The notes under the pieces were generated by a model. That model had not been told where the DNA came from. It saw nothing but the letters and a program-made list of their open reading frames with translations, and made no database searches. This document shows, piece after piece, positions 8,781-17,046 of a stretch of DNA of 64,000 bases (position 1 is its first letter; every line of letters starts with the position of its first letter). The DNA lies in assembly GCA_963720735.1 (NCBI GenBank), contig CAVRGL010000001.1, positions 434,001 through 498,000 of the forward strand, read 5' to 3'. Both the position numbers and the translations under genes were made by a program. The stretch comes from JBBRHQ01 sp963720735. GTDB taxonomy: Bacteria > Actinomycetota > Thermoleophilia > Solirubrobacterales > 70-9.

Positions 8781-9311
8781 GTGGGCCCGAAACCGTTCCT
8801 CGCCGTGTTCGCCGTGATCGCCGTGATCGGCCTGCTCGCCTTCGGGCTCTCCAAGAAGGGCGCCTCCGGGGCCGAGGTCGGCTCCGCCGCACCGGCGGCG
8901 ACCCTGCCGCGGCTCGACGGCGCCGGGGTCGGCTCGCTCGCCGATCAGCGGGGGAAGTGGGTGCTGGTCAATTTCTGGGCCTCCTGGTGCGGGCCCTGCC
9001 GGCAGGAGTCGCCCGACCTGCAGGATTTTCAGGACCGCCACGGGGGCCCCCGGTTCACCGTTCTAGGGATCGACACCCGCGACCTCAGCGGCGACGGCCG
9101 CGACTTCGTACGCCGGTTCGGGCTCAGCTACCCGCAGCTTCGCGACGGGGACGGCGACGAGGCCTCCGCCTACGGGACCACGGGGGTGCCGGAAAACTTC
9201 CTGGTCGATCCGCGCGGCCGGCTGCGGCTGGTGCGCCGCGGTCCGGTCAACGCCGCCTACCTGGATCAGTTCGTCGAGCCATTGATCGCGGGCGGGAGGC
9301 AGCGGGGGTGA
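8781..9311 (+). CDS. Thiol:disulfide interchange protein CcmG/ResA-like
   Basis: 176-residue membrane-anchored thioredoxin-fold protein that would reduce the CxxCH cysteines of apocytochrome c before heme attachment. N-terminal anchor at residues 5-22, then the active site FWASWCGPCRQE near residue 70 and the cis-proline GVPENFLVD near 135, as in TlpA/CcmG proteins. The GTG start lies shortly after the divergent tRNA. The stop overlaps the GTG of ccmH by 4 nt, so the two are coupled. Together with ccmE and ccmF 6 kb away it is part of one system I pathway. Confidence 0.85.
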   Translation: MGPKPFLAVFAVIAVIGLLAFGLSKKGASGAEVGSAAPAATLPRLDGAGVGSLADQRGKWVLVNFWASWCGPCRQESPDLQDFQDRHGGPRFTVLGIDTRDLSGDGRDFVRRFGLSYPQLRDGDGDEASAYGTTGVPENFLVDPRGRLRLVRRGPVNAAYLDQFVEPLIAGGRQRG

Positions 9312-9763
9312 GGCTCGCAGCGCTGGTCGCGGCAATCGGCGTCGGTCTGCTTGCCCTCCCCGGCGCGGCCGGCGCCTCGCCCAGGGCTTCGCTGCCCGAC
9401 ATCGAGGACGAGGTGATGTGCCCGATCTGCGGCACCCTGCTCGAGCTCTCGAGCTCTCCCCAGGCGGAGCGCGAGCGGGCCTTCATCCGCCGGCAGATCG
9501 CGAAGGGGCGCTCCAAGCAGCAGATCGAGGACGCCCTGGTCGCCGAATACGGAAGCGAGGTGCTCGCCGTCCCCGGCGACTCGGGCTTCGACCTCTCCGC
9601 CTACCTCGTCCCGCTGCTCGGATTCCTGGCCGGAATCATCGCGCTGGCGCTGGGGGTGGCGCGCTGGCGTCGCCGCGCGGGCGACGGCACCGAGCCTCCC
9701 GCCGGGCCGCGGGGGGAGGATGCCGAGCGGCTCGACGCGGACCTGGCCCGTTACGACCTCTAG
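9308..9763 (+). CDS. ccmH: Cytochrome c maturation protein CcmH
   Basis: 151-residue thiol oxidoreductase partner of CcmG. It has a signal peptide ending GAAGA-SP, the redox motif VMCPICGTLLEL near residue 40 (the LRCxxCQ site of proteobacteria), a three-helix stretch FIRRQIAKGRSKQQIEDALVAEYG, and a C-terminal membrane helix at about 100-120. The start is the GTG in the GTGA overlap with ccmG; longer upstream reading is in another gene's frame. The tail after the membrane helix is short and acidic. Confidence 0.88.
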   Translation: MRLAALVAAIGVGLLALPGAAGASPRASLPDIEDEVMCPICGTLLELSSSPQAERERAFIRRQIAKGRSKQQIEDALVAEYGSEVLAVPGDSGFDLSAYLVPLLGFLAGIIALALGVARWRRRAGDGTEPPAGPRGEDAERLDADLARYDL

Positions 9764-9784
9764 GTACCGGCTCGACTGCCCGGC

Positions 9785-10585
9785 TCACCCGGCGGTTGCG
9801 ACGAGGCCGACGGTCCGCGGGAACCAGCGGTGCGCGGCCTCGCCGGCGCGCTGCGCCCGTTCCAGGCTGACCGCCGCCGGGCGGACACAGACGATGGCCG
9901 CGTCAACCAATGAGATCAGCTGCCCGGGCTGGGAAGGCGCCAGCATCGGCTCGCCAGAGAGCACGACGAGCTCGTAGGCCCGGGTCACCTTGGAGTGAAA
10001 GTGCCGGAAGCGCTCCCAGGTCGGCGGCGGCATCGGATCGGCGCTGCCCTCGCCGGCGGCGATGAACACGAGGCTGCCGGCGCCCCCGTCGGCGGCGCGC
10101 CCCTCGAGCTGCAGCGGCTGCAGCAGCCGCTGCGGATGTGCCGCGCGGTTCAGGTAGTCGCCGATCCCCGGCGAGGCGGAGAGGCTCAATCCGCCGGACA
10201 TCGAACGGCGCCTGAAGTCGACCTCGACGAGCAGGGTGCGGCGGCCGTCGAGGGCGGAGACGGTCGCCACAGCGAGAGCGGGCGAGACGCCGTCGTCCCC
10301 CTCGATCCCCTCGGAGACGAAGACCGAGCGCGGTGACTCCCCCTCGGTAAGGGAGCGCAGGCGCTCGATCAGCGACCGCGCGGCCTGCAGCTGGCCCCGG
10401 CTCAACGATGCCGGGGAGCGGCCGTCCTTCCCTCCGCCGAGGGCGCTCTCCGGCGCCTCGAGCAGGAGCGGCAGGCCGGTCTCCTCGGCGAGCTGTCCGC
10501 CGCTGAGGACGGGCAGACGTCGAGGACGACGCGGGCGCGGCGATCGGACGCGGCTGAGAACTCCCATCGGCGCCTCTTTCGGCAC
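9785..10585 (-). CDS. Degenerate CpsD/BY-kinase-like P-loop protein
   Basis: 266 residues with the outline of the bacterial tyrosine kinase / polysaccharide chain-length ATPase fold: QAARSLIERLRSL, then strand VFVSEG, strand TLLVEVDFRR (Walker A' / B-like), and SASPGIGDYLNRA, as in CpsD and CapB. The Walker A loop, normally PGEGKS/T, is here EGIEGDDGVS, with no GK[ST], so ATP hydrolysis is doubtful. No tyrosine cluster is at the C-terminus. It is isolated between ccmH and argS without polysaccharide genes. A second in-frame ATG is 6 codons downstream. Likely a pseudo-enzyme; role unknown. Confidence 0.65.
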   Translation of the reverse strand: MPKEAPMGVLSRVRSPRPRRPRRLPVLSGGQLAEETGLPLLLEAPESALGGGKDGRSPASLSRGQLQAARSLIERLRSLTEGESPRSVFVSEGIEGDDGVSPALAVATVSALDGRRTLLVEVDFRRRSMSGGLSLSASPGIGDYLNRAAHPQRLLQPLQLEGRAADGGAGSLVFIAAGEGSADPMPPPTWERFRHFHSKVTRAYELVVLSGEPMLAPSQPGQLISLVDAAIVCVRPAAVSLERAQRAGEAAHRWFPRTVGLVATAG

Positions 10586-10633
10586 GGGCCTGCCGCACCC
10601 CTGCCGAGCGGCGACCTGAAACGAGTCTGCCGC

Positions 10634-12283
10634 CTACATCCGCTCCGGCGCGGAGATCCCCAGCAGCCCGAGAGAGCGGGCGATCGTCCTGCGCGCCAGC
10701 TGGCAGAGCAGCAGCCGCGAGGACTCGACCCCCTCGGCCTCGGCGCCGAGCACCTGGCAGTCGCGGTAGAAGGCGTGGAAGTCGGCTGCCACGGCGGTCG
10801 CGTAGGTGCAGAGCCTGTGCGGAGCGCGGCGATCCGCGGCCTCGGCGATCTCGCCCGGGAACTCGAGCATGCGCTTCACCAGGGTCCGCTCGGCGGGCTC
10901 CAGCGGGGCGACGCGCCGCGATGCGGCCCCCGCACCCTGGTCGGGTCTCAGTCCCGCCTCCTCGGCCTTGCGCAGGATGCTCGAGATGCGGGCGTGCGCA
11001 TACTGGACGTAATAGACGGGGTTCTCGTTCGATTCCCTGCGGGCCAGCTCGAGGTCGAGGTCGACGGTCGTCTCGTGGCTGCGCTGGAGCATGAAGAACC
11101 TGGTCGCATCGACGCCGATGTCGTCGACCAGCTCATCGAGGGTGACGAACTCCCCGCGGCGTTTCGACATCTGGGAGCGCTCGCCGCTCTCGACGATGTG
11201 GACCAGCTGCATGATCACCGCCTCGAAGCTGTCGCCGGGCCGGTCGAGGCATTCGATCGCAGCCCTCATCCGCGCCTTGTAGCCGTGGTGATCGGCGCCG
11301 AGCACGTTGATCAGCCGCTCGTAGCCGCGCTCCAGCTTCTCCCAGTGGTAGGCGACGTCGCCGGCGAAGTAGGTCGGCGAGCCGTCGGCCCGCAGCAGGA
11401 CCCGGTCCTTGTCGTCGCCGAACTCGGTGGTCCGCAGCCACAGCGCGCCCTCGCTCTCGTAGGTATGCCCGGTCTCCCGGAGTCGGTCGAGGGCGGCGTT
11501 GACCTTGCCGGTCTCGTGGAAGCGCCTCTCCGACGTCCAGGTGTCGTAATCGACCCCGTAGCGGTGAAGCGAGGCGCGGATCTGCTCGAGCATCAGCTCG
11601 ACCCCGCGGCGGGCGACGGCGTCGAGGTCGGCGGGGTCCACCCGGTCGGCGGCGAGCTGCTCGGCGAGCTCCGCGACATACGCCCCCTCGTAGCCGTCCT
11701 CGGGCCGTGATCGGCCGCTCATCGCGGCGGCGATCGAGGCGGCGAAGCGCTCGATCTGGCCGCCCTGATCGTTGACGTAGTACTCGCGACCGACCTCGTG
11801 GCCGACCGCGGCCAGGAGCCGGGCCACCGCGTCGCCGAAGGCGGCGTGACGGCCCCCGGCTGCGGTCAGCGGGCCGGTCGGGTTGGCGGAGACGAACTCG
11901 ACCAGGACCCGCTCCGGATTCGGGGTCCGGCTTGCGCCGAGGCCGTCGCCCGCCTCGGCCAGCTGCTTGATCGCCTGCGCGTACCAGACGTCGGAGAGGA
12001 AGATGTTGACGAAGCCCGGCCCCGCCACCTCGACCCGCTCGACGCTGTCTCCCTGGTCCTCGCTGAGCTCGGCGGCGATCTCCTCGGCGACCTCGCGCGG
12101 GTTCCGCCCCATCGGCGCGGCCAGCAGCATCGCGGCGTTCGAGCTGTAGTCGCCGAGATCGGGCTTCGGCGGCCGTTCCAGCGAGGGCTCGGGCCCGGCC
12201 CCGCCCTCGCCCCGCACCGAGCCGGCGGCGCGCTGGAGGGCGGCGCGCAGCTCGGAGACCGTGTCGGTGCTCGTCTCGGGCAT
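10634..12283 (-). CDS. argS: Arginyl-tRNA synthetase
   Basis: 549 residues, class I aminoacyl-tRNA synthetase that charges tRNA-Arg. The N-terminal Add1 domain, the catalytic core with EFVSANPTGPL, and YVNDQGGQ, YFAGDVAYHWEK and GADHHGYKARM are all present; the KMSKS loop reads QMSKRRGEFVTL; the C-terminal DALR anticodon domain ends GLLGISAPERM. The HIGH motif position reads TAAG instead of H-x-G-H, a substitution that ArgS tolerates in some lineages. Its start is 17 nt downstream of rlmH's end in gene order opposite, on the same strand. Confidence 0.95.
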   Translation of the reverse strand: MPETSTDTVSELRAALQRAAGSVRGEGGAGPEPSLERPPKPDLGDYSSNAAMLLAAPMGRNPREVAEEIAAELSEDQGDSVERVEVAGPGFVNIFLSDVWYAQAIKQLAEAGDGLGASRTPNPERVLVEFVSANPTGPLTAAGGRHAAFGDAVARLLAAVGHEVGREYYVNDQGGQIERFAASIAAAMSGRSRPEDGYEGAYVAELAEQLAADRVDPADLDAVARRGVELMLEQIRASLHRYGVDYDTWTSERRFHETGKVNAALDRLRETGHTYESEGALWLRTTEFGDDKDRVLLRADGSPTYFAGDVAYHWEKLERGYERLINVLGADHHGYKARMRAAIECLDRPGDSFEAVIMQLVHIVESGERSQMSKRRGEFVTLDELVDDIGVDATRFFMLQRSHETTVDLDLELARRESNENPVYYVQYAHARISSILRKAEEAGLRPDQGAGAASRRVAPLEPAERTLVKRMLEFPGEIAEAADRRAPHRLCTYATAVAADFHAFYRDCQVLGAEAEGVESSRLLLCQLARRTIARSLGLLGISAPERM

Positions 12284-12299
12284 CGCCTAGATCGTACGT

Positions 12300-12716
12300 T
12301 CAGCGGTGATAGGGCTCTCCGGCGAGGATCTTCGCGGCGCGGAAGAGCTGCTCGAGGACGATCACCCGGGAGAGCTGGTGGGCCATCGTCTGCGGTCCCA
12401 GCGAGATCACCTCCTGGGCGGCGCTGAGCGCCTCGCTGGGGATCCCGGCCGGCCCGCCGAGCAGCAGGCAGACGTCGCGGGCCTCGAGCCTTCGCTGGTC
12501 GAGCCAGCGGCTCCAATCGAGCGAGTCCATGCCTTGCCCGGCGGCATCGACCGCAACCAGCCGGGCATCGTCCGGGAGCTTTCGCAGCAAGTCGCGCTCG
12601 TCGCGGGCCTCGATCAACTCGACGGCCTGGTAGCGCGAGAGCAGCTTGCGGTAGTGGGCGACGTCGTCGGCGAACGGCGGCCTGGTCCGGCCGACTGTGA
12701 GCAGGCTGGTCTTCAT
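12300..12716 (-). CDS. rlmH: 23S rRNA pseudouridine-1915 N3-methyltransferase RlmH
   Basis: 138-residue SPOUT methyltransferase that modifies helix 69 of 23S rRNA on assembled ribosomes. The family pattern is complete: N-terminal KTSLLTVGRTR, LVAVDAAGQGMDS, the SAM-binding knot strand CLLLGGPAGIPSE, and the C-terminal QLSRVIVLEQLFRAAKILAGEPYHR-type end. Length matches the family. It is transcribed just ahead of argS with 16 nt between them. Confidence 0.95.
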   Translation of the reverse strand: MKTSLLTVGRTRPPFADDVAHYRKLLSRYQAVELIEARDERDLLRKLPDDARLVAVDAAGQGMDSLDWSRWLDQRRLEARDVCLLLGGPAGIPSEALSAAQEVISLGPQTMAHQLSRVIVLEQLFRAAKILAGEPYHR

Positions 12717-12784
12717 CCGGTCGGGCCCGTCGAGGGGGCCGCTGCGATACTAGGCGCAGGCTAAGCCTGCACGAGAGGAGACCG

Positions 12785-13081
12785 ATGCCCGAGGAAGAGC
12801 ACGGCGAGCGGCACATCAATATCCACAGCTCGCCCGAGCAGATGGCCGGCGTCTATGCCAACTTCGCGAACGTCAGCCATTCCGACTACGAGTTCACGAT
12901 CACCTTTGCCCGCGTCGATCACGAGATCGAGGAGGACGAGGTCCCCGGCGTGGTCGTCTCCCGGATCGCGCTCGCCCCGCAGTTCATGCGCGAGCTGATC
13001 GACGCCCTCCAGGACAACTACTCGAAGTGGAGCACCCGGGAGGGGATCAAGAGCCTGCCGGAGTACCCGGGCGAGCAGTAG
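12785..13081 (+). CDS. DUF3467 family protein
   Basis: 98 residues, acidic. IHSSPEQMAGVYANFANVSHSDYEFTITFARVD and the FMRELIDALQDNYSKW end match the DUF3467 pattern of small proteins whose function is not established. ATG start at 12785 with GAGGAGA six bases upstream. Its 3' end overlaps the convergent M48 peptidase gene by 35 nt. Confidence 0.88.
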   Translation: MPEEEHGERHINIHSSPEQMAGVYANFANVSHSDYEFTITFARVDHEIEEDEVPGVVVSRIALAPQFMRELIDALQDNYSKWSTREGIKSLPEYPGEQ

Positions 13082-14348
13082 GGCCCTCCGCGGCGGCCCC
13101 CCGGCGGAAGGCGACCGCGGCGCCGATCCGCTCCATCGTCGTCGGGTGGGTACCGAAGAGGAATTGGAGCAGCCGCGGGGGATCGGGCTCCGAGAGGTTG
13201 GTGGCGGCGAGGCGCTTCTGCATCGCGATGAAGGCGTGGGGATCGTGGGTCAGCCCGAGGGCGAAGCTGTCGGCGCGCGCCTCGACCCGGCGGGAGAGCT
13301 GGTCGCCCGGGATCCCGAGCACCAGGGTTGCGAGCGCCACCGCGAGCGCCAGCGCGGGGATCACACCCGGCGAGCGGACGTCGTCGCCACTGCGACGCGC
13401 GAGGGCGAAGCCGAGGAGCTGGACGAACAGCACCCCCAGGGGTGCGATCAGCGCGACGAAGATGATGCCGTGGACGACGTCATCGCGCTTCACGTGCCCT
13501 AGCTCGTGGGCGATGATCGACCCCAGCTCAGCCCGGCTCAGGTCGCGGATCGCGTTGTCGTAGATGACCACCCGCTTGCTGGGCCCGAGGCCGTCGACGT
13601 AGGCGTTGACCGCGGTCGAGCGCCGGCTGGCGTCCACCCGGTAGACCTGCCCGATGCTCACCCCCGCCTCGCGGCCGAGCCGCAGGACCTGCGCGCGGGT
13701 CGGGCCCTGGGGCAGCGGCTCGAAGCGGTTGAACAGGGGAGCCAGGAGGACCGGGGCCAGCCAGGTGGTGATCACCGCGTAGCCGACGACCAGCACTGTG
13801 CCGCCGATCCAGAAGCGGCGCCCGAGCCGGCGCAGCAGCGCCAGCGCGGCGACCCCCCCGATCGCAGCCAGGAGCGCACCGATCCCCGCCGAGCTGGCCT
13901 GGTCGGAGAGCCAGGGACCGATCGTCTGCGTGGCCAGCCCGAAGTCCCGGGCGCGCTCGTGGCCTACCGCCGCCAGCGGCAGACCGGCGAGCGCCAGGAT
14001 CAGGGAGACCGCCGCGGCGATCGCGGCTGCGCCAAGCCAGGGGCGCCGCGAGGCCAGCGCCAGGGCTCGTCGGATCGGCCGGGGCCGCCAGAGGGCGAGG
14101 AGCGCCAGCACGGCGAGCTCGACGGCGAGGCTTCCGAGGCCGATCCAGCGCTGCGGGCCATTGAAGGCGGCGGCGCGGTCGAGCTGCGCGGCGCTGAAAT
14201 AGGCGTTCGCTGAGACGTGGTCGGGTTCGATCACGCCGCCGTGCGGACCGATCGCCCAGGCCGCGATCTCCGCCACCGCGACCGCTGCCATCGCGACCGC
14301 GGCAAGCGCTATTGCCGGCCGGCGGATCGGGTGGGTGCGCGCGGCCAC
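13047..14348 (-). CDS. M48 family membrane metallopeptidase (Ste24-like)
   Basis: 433-residue integral-membrane zinc protease of the Ste24/CAAX prenyl protease group. Several N-terminal membrane helices lead to the zinc motif IIAHELGHVKRDD (HExxH) near residue 275; a distal Glu is in RVEARADSFALGL near 350. The region between matches the VYRVDASRRSTAVNAYVDGLG segment typical of M48. Such proteases clear damaged membrane proteins; prenylation is not implied in bacteria. Convergent 35-nt overlap with the DUF3467 gene. Confidence 0.92.
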   Translation of the reverse strand: MAARTHPIRRPAIALAAVAMAAVAVAEIAAWAIGPHGGVIEPDHVSANAYFSAAQLDRAAAFNGPQRWIGLGSLAVELAVLALLALWRPRPIRRALALASRRPWLGAAAIAAAVSLILALAGLPLAAVGHERARDFGLATQTIGPWLSDQASSAGIGALLAAIGGVAALALLRRLGRRFWIGGTVLVVGYAVITTWLAPVLLAPLFNRFEPLPQGPTRAQVLRLGREAGVSIGQVYRVDASRRSTAVNAYVDGLGPSKRVVIYDNAIRDLSRAELGSIIAHELGHVKRDDVVHGIIFVALIAPLGVLFVQLLGFALARRSGDDVRSPGVIPALALAVALATLVLGIPGDQLSRRVEARADSFALGLTHDPHAFIAMQKRLAATNLSEPDPPRLLQFLFGTHPTTMERIGAAVAFRRGAAAEGPTARPGTPAGS

Positions 14349-14435
14349 TCATCTCTACGATAGACGGCCCCTTGGCCCGGTCGGCGAGGGTCTGGCCGGA
14401 CCCGGGAAGGCGCCTGGGAGGACGGCGGAAGGGCC

Positions 14436-15191
14436 ATGCGCGTAGCGGTGATCAGCGACATCCATTCGAACCTCCCGGCACTCGAGGCCGTCCTCGCGGC
14501 GATCGATGACCGCGAGGAGCCGATCGAGGAGATCTGGTGCCTCGGCGACGTCGTCGGCTACGGAGCCCAGCCGGACGAGTGCGCCGAGCTGGTCCGTGAG
14601 CGCTGCGAGATCTGCCTGATCGGCAACCACGATCTCGCCGTGCTGGGTCAGCTCGACATTTCCTCCTTCTCGTCGGCCGCCGCCGACGCGGTTCGCTGGA
14701 CGATCGAGAACGCCGCCCCGGAGACGATCGAGATGCTCCGCCCGCTCGCTCCCTCCGGGCTGCGCTCCGGGGTGGCGATCTTCCACGCCTCGCCCCGCGA
14801 CCCCGTCTGGGAGTACGTGCTCTCGGTCGATCAGGCCGCCGAGTGCATGCAGCTGCAGCCGGAGCGGATCAGCCTGATCGGACACTCCCACGTCGCCCTC
14901 TACTTCGTCGGCGCAGAGGGCGGCGGCGAAGGGGAGGGCTGGGTGACCCGGGGCGCCCAGGCCCCGGACGGCTGCGCGGTCGAGCTGGCCGAGGGAACCT
15001 GGCTGCTCAACCCCGGCAGCGTCGGCCAGCCCCGCGACAGCGACCCGCGGGCGGCCTGGCTCGAACTCGATACCGGCGAGCCCCGGGCGGTCTTCCACCG
15101 GGTCTCCTACGAGATCGCCGAGGCGGCCCGGCCGATCCTCGAAAGCGGTCTCCCGAAACACCTCGCCGAGCGCCTTTACGTCGGCCAATGA
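14436..15191 (+). CDS. Metallophosphoesterase (calcineurin-like, YfcE/ApaH type)
   Basis: 251-residue binuclear metal phosphoesterase. The metal ligands are in order: SDIHSN (residue 8), LGDVVGYGAQPDEC, IGNHD, IFHASPRD and GHSHVALY. Proteins of this shape act on phosphodiesters or diadenosine polyphosphates; substrate unresolved. ATG at 14436 after GGCGGAAGG. It is followed 20 nt later by the lipoprotein-kinase pair, so co-transcription is possible. Confidence 0.88.
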   Translation: MRVAVISDIHSNLPALEAVLAAIDDREEPIEEIWCLGDVVGYGAQPDECAELVRERCEICLIGNHDLAVLGQLDISSFSSAAADAVRWTIENAAPETIEMLRPLAPSGLRSGVAIFHASPRDPVWEYVLSVDQAAECMQLQPERISLIGHSHVALYFVGAEGGGEGEGWVTRGAQAPDGCAVELAEGTWLLNPGSVGQPRDSDPRAAWLELDTGEPRAVFHRVSYEIAEAARPILESGLPKHLAERLYVGQ

Positions 15192-15211
15192 CTCCTCTCT
15201 AGACTCGCCTC

Positions 15212-15820
15212 GTGACTCGATTGATCCCCTACATCCTGGTCTTCTCCACCGGCGTCGCAACCGCTCTAGCGCTGGTTTCCTGCGGCGGATCGAGCAGTGA
15301 CAACCTGCTTCCGGGGGGCTCTGCGTCGGAGATCGTCGCCAACCTCGACAAGGTCAAGAAGCTCAATGCCGAGGGCGATTGCACCAATGCCGAGACGGCC
15401 GCGGACCAGGTCCGCCTCCAGGTCACCGAGCTGCCGCAGAGCGTCGACCCGAAGCTCCGCCGGGCGCTCGCCGAGGGCGCCGCGAGGCTGCAGTCGGTGA
15501 CCGCCGGCTGCGTCGAGACCACCCCGGAGACCGATTTCGACACGCTGACGCCCTCGACCGAGGAGGCGCCGACCCAGAGCAAGCAGACCACCAAGGAGAC
15601 GACCAGGTCCTCTCCGACGACGACGGAGACGCAACCGACCACAACGACCACCCCGACGACCACTGGGACGTCGACCGGTCCGACCACGACCACGACGCCG
15701 CCCCCGGTCACCGGAGGCGGCTCGGGGGGGGTGGGGCCGGGCAAGCCGAAGCCGCGGAAGGCCAATCCGCACCAGAAGAAGCCGAAGTCGAACAACGGCA
15801 AGTCGAAGCGGGAGAGATGA
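15212..15820 (+). CDS. Thr-rich secreted lipoprotein
   Basis: 202 residues. A lipobox LALVSCGG follows an N-terminal hydrophobic segment, so the mature protein would be lipid-anchored outside the membrane. A small helical region (residues 35-100, two cysteines) precedes a low-complexity Thr/Pro/Lys stalk (about 105-202) that could span or bind the cell wall. The last codon overlaps the start of the Ser/Thr kinase gene (ATGA), which suggests the two are made together. No known domain recognised. Confidence 0.75.
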   Translation: MTRLIPYILVFSTGVATALALVSCGGSSSDNLLPGGSASEIVANLDKVKKLNAEGDCTNAETAADQVRLQVTELPQSVDPKLRRALAEGAARLQSVTAGCVETTPETDFDTLTPSTEEAPTQSKQTTKETTRSSPTTTETQPTTTTTPTTTGTSTGPTTTTTPPPVTGGGSGGVGPGKPKPRKANPHQKKPKSNNGKSKRER

Positions 15821-17037
15821 TGGAAGCCGGGACGCTCTCGAAGCGCTACGAGCTCCTCGACCGGCTCGGGTCGGGGGGGATGTCGAACGTCTACCGCGCC
15901 ACCGATCTGATCCTCGAGCGCACGGTGGCCGTGAAGATCCTCGCCGAGCACCTCTCCGACGACGACCGCTTCGTCGCACGCTTCCGGCGCGAAGCGCTGT
16001 CGGTGGCGAAGCTGATCCATCCCAACATCGTCCAGGTCTACGACACCGGCGTCGACGAGGGCCGTCACTACATCGTCATGGAGTACGTCGAGGGTCGCTC
16101 CGGCGCGCAGCTACTGCAACGGCACGGCCCGCTCGAGGCGCGGACGACGGTGGAGATCGGGATCCAGGCATGCGCGGGGCTCGACTACGCCCACAATCGC
16201 GGGATCATCCACCGCGACGTCAAGCCCGGCAACCTGATGATCGACGGTGGCCCGGCCGGGGGCGGCGAGATGGTCGTCAAGCTGACCGACTTCGGGATCG
16301 CCCGGGCCGCCGAGCAGACCCGGATCACCCAGGTCGGCTCGGTCGTCGGAACCGCGGCCTACCTCGCCCCGGAGCAGGTCCGCGGCGAGGAGGCGACGCC
16401 GGCCACGGACGTCTACGCGCTCGGAGTGGTCCTCTACCAGTTCCTCACCGGGCGGCTTCCCTATGAGGGCTCCTCCCTCGCCGAGCTGGCGGTGCGCCAG
16501 CAGAACGAGCGACCGCTGCCCCCCAGCACCTACAACGAGGAGGTCCCGGAGGCGATCGGTGCCGCCGTGCTGCGGGCGCTCGAGGGTGACCCACTACGGC
16601 GCTACGCCAGCGCCGAGGATCTGGCCAGCGGCCTGGATCGCAGCCTCGCCGGCGAGGACGTCACCCTGCCGCTGCGCGATGAGGACACTCCAACGCGCCA
16701 TCTCGGCGGAGAGACGGCGACCCGTCCGCTGGAGCGCACCGCGGCGACCGAGTACCGCCCCGAACCGCCGGCGCCGCCGCTGCGCCGCGAGCCTGCCCGT
16801 CGCCCCCCGGAGCCGGCGGTCGAGCCGTCCGGGCGCCGCAAGCGCTCGGCGTTTAGCCGCTTCGTGAGAACCGTGATGGCACTGATCGCGCTGATCCTGA
16901 TCGCCGCCGCGGTCGCCGCCGCCGTCATCCTCACCACCGACAAGGCGGCCGGGGTTCAGATTCGCAAGGTGGCCGGCGACACCGTCGACAACGTCGTCAA
17001 CGACCTCAAGCACCTGGTCAAGGACAACACCCGGTAG
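15817..17037 (+). CDS. Transmembrane Ser/Thr protein kinase (PknB type)
   Basis: 406 residues. Cytoplasmic Hanks-type kinase domain at 1-270: glycine loop LGSGGMSNVY, VAVKIL lysine, HRDVKPGN catalytic loop, DFG, GTAAYLAPEQ and ALGVVLYQFLTG. A Pro/Arg-rich linker (280-345) leads to one membrane helix at about 350-375, and a short 30-residue outside tail with no PASTA repeats, so it senses something other than muropeptides or works with a partner. The preceding lipoprotein overlaps by 4 nt and is a candidate sensor. Two tandem ATGs at the start. Confidence 0.93.
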   Translation: MMEAGTLSKRYELLDRLGSGGMSNVYRATDLILERTVAVKILAEHLSDDDRFVARFRREALSVAKLIHPNIVQVYDTGVDEGRHYIVMEYVEGRSGAQLLQRHGPLEARTTVEIGIQACAGLDYAHNRGIIHRDVKPGNLMIDGGPAGGGEMVVKLTDFGIARAAEQTRITQVGSVVGTAAYLAPEQVRGEEATPATDVYALGVVLYQFLTGRLPYEGSSLAELAVRQQNERPLPPSTYNEEVPEAIGAAVLRALEGDPLRRYASAEDLASGLDRSLAGEDVTLPLRDEDTPTRHLGGETATRPLERTAATEYRPEPPAPPLRREPARRPPEPAVEPSGRRKRSAFSRFVRTVMALIALILIAAAVAAAVILTTDKAAGVQIRKVAGDTVDNVVNDLKHLVKDNTR

Positions 17038-17046
17038 CCGTCGCGC

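Noticed and set aside
15555..15720. Short-period repeats as possible CRISPR
   Set aside because: They are ACG/ACC Thr codons of the lipoprotein stalk, without repeat-spacer structure; no cas genes nearby.
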